18,238 nt of DNA from Opitutaceae bacterium (GTDB taxonomy: Bacteria; Verrucomicrobiota; Verrucomicrobiia; Opitutales; Opitutaceae). The stretch is from the NCBI GenBank assembly GCA_005786775.1, contig SYDD01000270.1, positions 1-18,238 on the forward strand, given 5' to 3'. Shown here piece by piece: positions 14,693 through 18,238 of this stretch. The notes beneath the pieces are model-generated. The model was not told the origin of the DNA, made no database searches, and saw only the letters and a list, made by a program, of their open reading frames with translations. The number at the start of each line of letters is the position of its first letter. The stretch's first letter is position 1. The position numbers and the translations under genes are program-made.

Positions 14693-15037
14693 ATGAGCGC
14701 CACTTCCCACTCCGCCGGCGGCCACTCGGCCGACCACGGCCACGATGAGAGCAAGTTCCAGATCTACGTGCAGATCGCGATGCTCCTCGCGGTCATCACG
14801 GGCATCGAGATCGTCGCGGTGTTCCTGCCCTTCCCGAAGTGGGTGCTGGTTGCCTCCCTCGTGGTCCTGTCGCTGGTGAAGTTCCTGTTCGTCATCTTCT
14901 ACTTCATGCACCTGCGGTGGGATAAGCCCTTCTGCACGATCCTGTTCTTCATCGGGCTGGTGCTGGCCTCCGGCACGGTCTGGGCCCTCCTCGCGCTGTT
15001 CTCCGCCGAGGCAAGCCTCCCCCTGCCCACCTCCTGA
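14693..15037 (+). CDS. ctaF: Cytochrome c oxidase subunit IV (bacterial COX4 family)
   Basis: 114 aa, matching the short bacterial subunit IV. A His/Ser-rich N-terminal tail (HSAGGHSADHGHDE) precedes three membrane helices at about 24-46, 49-71 and 79-103. The second carries the family motif LVKFLFVIFYFMHLRWDK. It starts 3 bases after the ctaE stop, and a terminator follows 20 bases downstream, so it closes the ctaCDEF transcript. It is an accessory subunit without cofactors. Confidence 0.93.
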   Translation: MSATSHSAGGHSADHGHDESKFQIYVQIAMLLAVITGIEIVAVFLPFPKWVLVASLVVLSLVKFLFVIFYFMHLRWDKPFCTILFFIGLVLASGTVWALLALFSAEASLPLPTS

Positions 15038-15057
15038 TCCGGGCGCGTCTCCCTTCC

Positions 15058-15094
15058 AACCCGGTTCCGCCGCCGCGCGGGATCGGGTTTTTTT
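15058..15094 (+). terminator. Rho-independent terminator after ctaF
   Basis: The outer stem AACCCG (15058-15063) pairs with CGGGTT (15084-15089). A 3x3 internal loop and an inner CCGC/GCGG stem follow, and the run of seven T ends at 15094. It separates ctaCDEF from ctaG, which starts 106 bases later and so probably has its own promoter or depends on read-through. Confidence 0.82.
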
Positions 15095-15200
15095 GCGGCT
15101 CGGCCGATCCGAGTTGCGGCGCGGCGGTTTCGGCGCGTCTTTCCGACCCTTATCCCGTGCACCGCCCGCCTGCCTCCCTTCCGGTCCGCCGGACCCGCCC

Positions 15201-15977
15201 ATGATCGACTGGCGCCATTGGCACAATGAACCCTGGCTCATCGGGGGACTCGTGGTCGCCGGCTGGCTCTGGGCCGTGCTCGCGGGCCCTTTCCGCGACC
15301 GTTTGGCGCCGGGTAGCCCTTGGCCGCTCCGGCAGGCGCTATGTTTCTATCCCGGGCTGCTGTTCTTCTATCTGGCCGTGGGCTCCCCGCTGGACCAGAT
15401 CGCGGAACGCTACCTGTTCAGCGCCCATATGCTGCAGCACCAGCTGCTGATTTACCCCGCCGCGATCCTCGTCCTGCACGGGCTGCCCGCCTGGATGATC
15501 GACCCGGTGCTCGGCGCGCCGGGGCTCCATCCGGTCTTGCGGCTGGTGACCCACCCGCTGATCGCCGGCTCGACCTACACGATCGTGGTGGGCGCGTGGC
15601 ACGCGCCGATGCTCTACGATTGGGCCCTGCAGGACCGGCTGGTGCACATCATCGAGCACCTGATGTTCTTCGGCGCCGCGCTCCTTTACTGGTGGCCCTT
15701 GTTCAGTCCCTCCCGGGTGCTGCCGCCACGGCGCCCCGGGGTGCAGATGGTCTACCTGCTGGGGGTCCTTATCGCGATGACCCCCGTGTTCGCGTACGTC
15801 ACCTTCAGCCACGACGTCCTTTATCCGACGTACGAGTATGCTCCCCGCCTGTTCCCGAACTTCTCGGCGGCGGATGACCAGCTGCTGGCCGGGGTGATGA
15901 TGAAGCTCGTCGGCGTGTTCGGCGCGATGGCTGCCCTCGCCGTGGCCTTCTTCGGCTGGTACCGGGAGCGCCGCTAG
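15201..15977 (+). CDS. ctaG: caa3 oxidase assembly factor CtaG
   Basis: 258 aa polytopic membrane protein of the CtaG_caa3 family, distinct from the Cox11-type CtaG. Helices lie at about 13-30, 46-61, 78-95, 120-138, 148-170, 182-202 and 230-252. The conserved His-containing motifs are present: SAHMLQH (His76, His80), GAWHAPMLYD (His134), HIIEHLMFF (His149, His153) and FSAADDQLLAG. Bacillus CtaG is needed for active caa3 oxidase, probably in building the CuB centre of subunit I. The ATG at 15201 is used because upstream codons cross the terminator. It is followed by a convergent cysteine synthase gene 31 bases away; that gap holds GC-rich inverted repeats but no T run. Confidence 0.94.
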   Translation: MIDWRHWHNEPWLIGGLVVAGWLWAVLAGPFRDRLAPGSPWPLRQALCFYPGLLFFYLAVGSPLDQIAERYLFSAHMLQHQLLIYPAAILVLHGLPAWMIDPVLGAPGLHPVLRLVTHPLIAGSTYTIVVGAWHAPMLYDWALQDRLVHIIEHLMFFGAALLYWWPLFSPSRVLPPRRPGVQMVYLLGVLIAMTPVFAYVTFSHDVLYPTYEYAPRLFPNFSAADDQLLAGVMMKLVGVFGAMAALAVAFFGWYRERR

Positions 15978-16008
15978 GCGGCGTCCCGGCTCGGGTCCGG
16001 CCGCCGCC

Positions 16009-16986
16009 TCAGGCGGGCGGCAGGAGGTCGTCCAGCGAGTCGCTCTCGGTGTTGATGTCCGCGAAGAGCCAGGACGACAGGTAGCGCTCGCTGCTCGAGG
16101 GGATGATGGCGACGATCTGCTTGCCCTTGTTCTCCGGCCGGCGGGCGAGCTGCAGGGCCGCCCACGCGATGGCCCCGGACGAGATGCCCACGGGGATGCC
16201 GTCCAGCTGGTTGATCTGCTTCGAGACGGGACCGGAGTCCGTCTCCTTCACGCGGATCACCTCGTCGAAGATCTTGGTGTTGAGCACCCCGGGCACGAAG
16301 CCCGCGCCGATGCCCTGGAGCTTGTGCGGTCCGGGGGTGCCGCCGGAAAGCACCGGGGAAGCATCGGGCTCCACCGCGATGATCGTCACCGAGGGCTTCC
16401 GCGCCTTCAGGACCTCACCGAGGCCCGTGCTGGGGCCGCCGGTGCCGACTCCGGCGACCACGATGTCCACCTTGCCGTCGGTGTCGCGCCAGATCTCCTC
16501 GGCGGTGGTCCGGCGGTGCACGGCCGGGTTGGCCGGATTGTTGAACTGCTGGAGGATGACGGAATTCGGGATGCGGGCGGCGAGCTCCTCCGCCTTGGCG
16601 ATGGCGCCCTTCATCCCCTTGGGCCCCTCGGTGAGCACCAGCCGCGCGCCCAGGATCTTGAGCAGCTTGCGGCGCTCCATGCTCATCGTCTCCGGCATCG
16701 TCAGGATGAGCTTCAACCCCTTGGCCGCGGCGACGAACGCGAGGGCGATGCCCGTGTTACCCGAGGTCGGCTCGATCAGGACGGTCTGGGCATTGATCTT
16801 CCCGCTCTGCAGGGCCTCCTCGATCATCGAGACCCCGATGCGGTCCTTGACGCTCGAGAGCGGGTTGAAGAACTCGAGCTTCAGCAGGATCTCGGCCCCG
16901 GCCTGATGCGCGGCCGCGGTCCGGTTCAGGCGGACCAAGGGAGTGTTGCCGATCGTGGCGGTGATATCGGAGTAGATTTTGGCCAT
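16009..16986 (-). CDS. cysK: Cysteine synthase (O-acetylserine sulfhydrylase)
   Basis: 325 aa, standard length, starting MAKIYSDITATIGNTPLVRL. It is a fold-type II PLP enzyme making L-cysteine from O-acetylserine and sulfide. The PLP Lys is Lys47 in NPLSSVKDRIG, the substrate loop is PTSGNTGIAL (73-82), and GISSGA (267-272) lies near the PLP ring nitrogen site. Two normally very conserved spots differ: the phosphate loop reads VGTGGPSTGLG where the family has GTGGTITG, and the C-terminal motif reads PSSSERYLSSWLF in place of PDTGERYLS. The fold and most active-site residues are intact, so activity is likely. A related sulfhydrylase specificity cannot be excluded. The longer open frame upstream to 17307 has no family similarity. 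Confidence 0.94.
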   Translation of the reverse strand: MAKIYSDITATIGNTPLVRLNRTAAAHQAGAEILLKLEFFNPLSSVKDRIGVSMIEEALQSGKINAQTVLIEPTSGNTGIALAFVAAAKGLKLILTMPETMSMERRKLLKILGARLVLTEGPKGMKGAIAKAEELAARIPNSVILQQFNNPANPAVHRRTTAEEIWRDTDGKVDIVVAGVGTGGPSTGLGEVLKARKPSVTIIAVEPDASPVLSGGTPGPHKLQGIGAGFVPGVLNTKIFDEVIRVKETDSGPVSKQINQLDGIPVGISSGAIAWAALQLARRPENKGKQIVAIIPSSSERYLSSWLFADINTESDSLDDLLPPA

Positions 16987-17131
16987 AATGGGACTAGGGC
17001 GGCACAAGGACACCACCGCCCCGGCCGCGGTGTCAAAGCTTGTGCGGTCCGACGGTCCGAAGGGATTTTCCGGGATCCCGGACGGTTTTCGACTCGGCCC
17101 CCGGCGGCCCGGCTGCCAGCTTCCGCAGCGC
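16987..17131. promoter_or_regulatory. Divergent regulatory region between cysK and the SLC13 permease gene
   Basis: This 145-base gap must carry both promoters. It contains a tandem repeat CGGTCCGA x2 (17045-17060) and, 8 bases on, a perfect 14-base palindrome TCCGGGATCCCGGA (17069-17082). The palindrome is a candidate regulator site. In GC-rich DNA such a palindrome is expected by chance about once per window of this size, so support is weak. Confidence 0.35.
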
Positions 17132-18238
17132 ATGACGCTGGAAATCGCCCTCGTCCTGGCGCTCGTCGTGATCGCCATGGTTGCCTTCGTGTGGGAGAAA
17201 TTCCCGCCCGACGTGGTGGCCTTGGGCGTGCTGGTGGTGATCGCCGTTTCGGGGCTGGTGCCGGTCGCGGATGTCTTCGCGGTGTTCGCCAACCCCGCGC
17301 CGATCACCGTCGCGGCCCTCTTCGTCCTCTGCGCGGCCCTGCTGCGGTGCGGGGCCCTCGACTATCTGTCCGGCAGCCTCGAGCGGGTGCAGGGGCTGCC
17401 CTATCCGGTGGTGATCTTCCTGCTGGTGCTGCTGGTGGCCTTCGTCTCGGCCTGGATCAACAATACCCCCGTGGTGGTGGTCTTCGTGCCGGTCGCCATC
17501 AGCCTGGCCCGCCGGATGCGGCTGCCGGTGTCCAAGTTCCTGATCCCGGTCTCCTTCGCGGCCGTGCTGGGAGGGAATTGCACACTGATCGGCACGAGCA
17601 CGAACCTGGTGGCCAACGGCATTTTGCTGGAGCGGGACCTGCCCGGGCTGGGGATGTTCGAACTCGCCGCGGTCGGGGTGCCGGCCGCCCTGCTCGGCGC
17701 CGTCTACCTCGGCCTGGCCGGGCGGCGCCTGCTGCCCAACCGGGAGCCCCTCACCGCCACGCTGAGCGAGGACGAGCGCCGGGACTACTTCGCCGAGGCC
17801 TATGTCCCGCCCCGCTCCCCCCTCATCGGCAAGAGCCTCCGCGCCGCCGGCCTCGTCCGCGCCCGGGGGTTCCGGGTGATCGAGGTCGTGCGGGATGGCG
17901 TGGGCATCGACGTCGACCCCGAACGCACGCCGCTGGAGGAAGGCGACCGGATGGTGCTGGCCTGCCTCCCGTCGGGCATCGCCCAAGTCCGCTCGATGCC
18001 CGGCTTCGACTTCACCGCCGAGGCGGGACTGGAGCAGATCGCCACCCACGAGGGCGTGGTGGTCGAGGGTGCGGTCGCCCCGAACTCCGAGATCATTGGC
18101 CAGAGCATCAGTGAACTGAACTTCCGCCAGCGCTTCCGCGTCATCGTCCTCGCCATCCACCGGGGCGGGGAGAATGTCCGCGACAAGCTCGAGACGATCC
18201 CGCTCCAGATGGGCGATATCCTGCTGATGATGGGCACC
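17132..18238 (+). CDS. SLC13/DASS-type permease with RCK_C domains (3' end outside window)
   Basis: The frame opens at ATG 17132 and runs without a stop to the last base (369 codons seen). Hydrophobic helices begin at about residues 4, 28, 58 and 92. SWINNTPVVVVFVPV (107-121) and LGGNCTLIGTSTNLVAN (146-162) are the paired Asn-Thr sodium and substrate motifs of the SLC13/CitMHS family. After a helix at about 175-195, two cytoplasmic RCK_C (TrkA_C) domains follow at about 225-285 and 308-369 (PNSEIIGQSISELNF, then LQMGDILLMMG). The second half of the transporter would lie beyond the window. Members carry sulfate, dicarboxylates or other anions. The cysK gene alongside hints at sulfur transport, but this is only suggestive. 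Confidence 0.93.
   Translation, partial: MTLEIALVLALVVIAMVAFVWEKFPPDVVALGVLVVIAVSGLVPVADVFAVFANPAPITVAALFVLCAALLRCGALDYLSGSLERVQGLPYPVVIFLLVLLVAFVSAWINNTPVVVVFVPVAISLARRMRLPVSKFLIPVSFAAVLGGNCTLIGTSTNLVANGILLERDLPGLGMFELAAVGVPAALLGAVYLGLAGRRLLPNREPLTATLSEDERRDYFAEAYVPPRSPLIGKSLRAAGLVRARGFRVIEVVRDGVGIDVDPERTPLEEGDRMVLACLPSGIAQVRSMPGFDFTAEAGLEQIATHEGVVVEGAVAPNSEIIGQSISELNFRQRFRVIVLAIHRGGENVRDKLETIPLQMGDILLMMGT

Noticed and set aside
17033..18160. Minus-strand open frame (375 codons) at the right edge
   Set aside because: Charged, His/Asp-rich antisense of the SLC13 permease. The plus frame from 17132 has the SLC13 and RCK_C motifs and only lacks a stop because the window ends.
1..18238. CRISPR arrays, insertion sequences with terminal repeats, phage genes
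   Set aside because: No regularly spaced repeats, intact transposase with flanking inverted repeats, or phage structural genes were seen on either strand.

Overview
The window is high-GC, gene-dense bacterial DNA with a chromosomal, mostly housekeeping character. It holds 17 protein genes, partial at both ends, one decayed pseudogene locus, one tRNA-Thr(CGT) and two clear intrinsic terminators. Almost none of the start codons has a Shine-Dalgarno sequence. Many follow C/T-rich leaders instead. This, with a ctaCDEFG-type caa3 oxidase operon, an azurin-like protein and a stand-alone LptF/LptG permease, would fit Verrucomicrobiota (Opitutaceae-like). That placement is inference from general gene character; there is no rRNA here to fix it.

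Layout. (a) 1-3592, plus strand: a tightly overlapping signalling cluster. It comprises the C-terminal part of a complete-looking histidine kinase, a second kinase-like protein with the phospho-accepting His motif but an eroded ATP-binding domain, and a nucleotidyltransferase-fold protein. (b) 3551-5682, minus strand: a Gfo/Idh/MocA oxidoreductase coupled by an ATGA overlap to an ABC-2-type export ATPase whose permeases are not in the window. (c) 5825-6385, plus: a lipoprotein with a BamE/SmpA-like segment and a glycine-rich tail. (d) 6481-6844, plus: remnants of a Na+-pumping decarboxylase operon (oadA and oadB pieces fused by deletions and frameshifts). (e) 6864-9051, minus: a YkgJ-like Cys-cluster protein, an SRAP (YedK/HMCES) DNA-protein crosslink protein and an LptF/LptG permease. 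(f) 9175-9696, plus: a REP-associated tyrosine transposase (RAYT)-like protein that has lost its catalytic residues, next to the tRNA-Thr gene (9708-9783, minus). (g) 9903-10349, minus: an azurin-like copper protein with a strong terminator. (h) 10517-15977, plus: a caa3-type cytochrome oxidase operon in the Bacillus order ctaC-ctaD-ctaE-ctaF, a terminator, then ctaG. (i) 16009-16986, minus: cysteine synthase. (j) 17132 to the window end, plus: an SLC13-type permease with RCK_C domains, still open at the edge.

Functionally, azurin and caa3 oxidase form a plausible electron-transfer module: the periplasmic copper protein could deliver electrons to the oxidase, whose subunit II carries both CuA and a fused heme c. 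CtaG serves CuB/subunit I assembly. The most unusual items are the decayed decarboxylase locus, the kinase/pseudokinase/nucleotidyltransferase cluster, the catalytically dead RAYT relative, and a two-helix insertion in oxidase subunit III.
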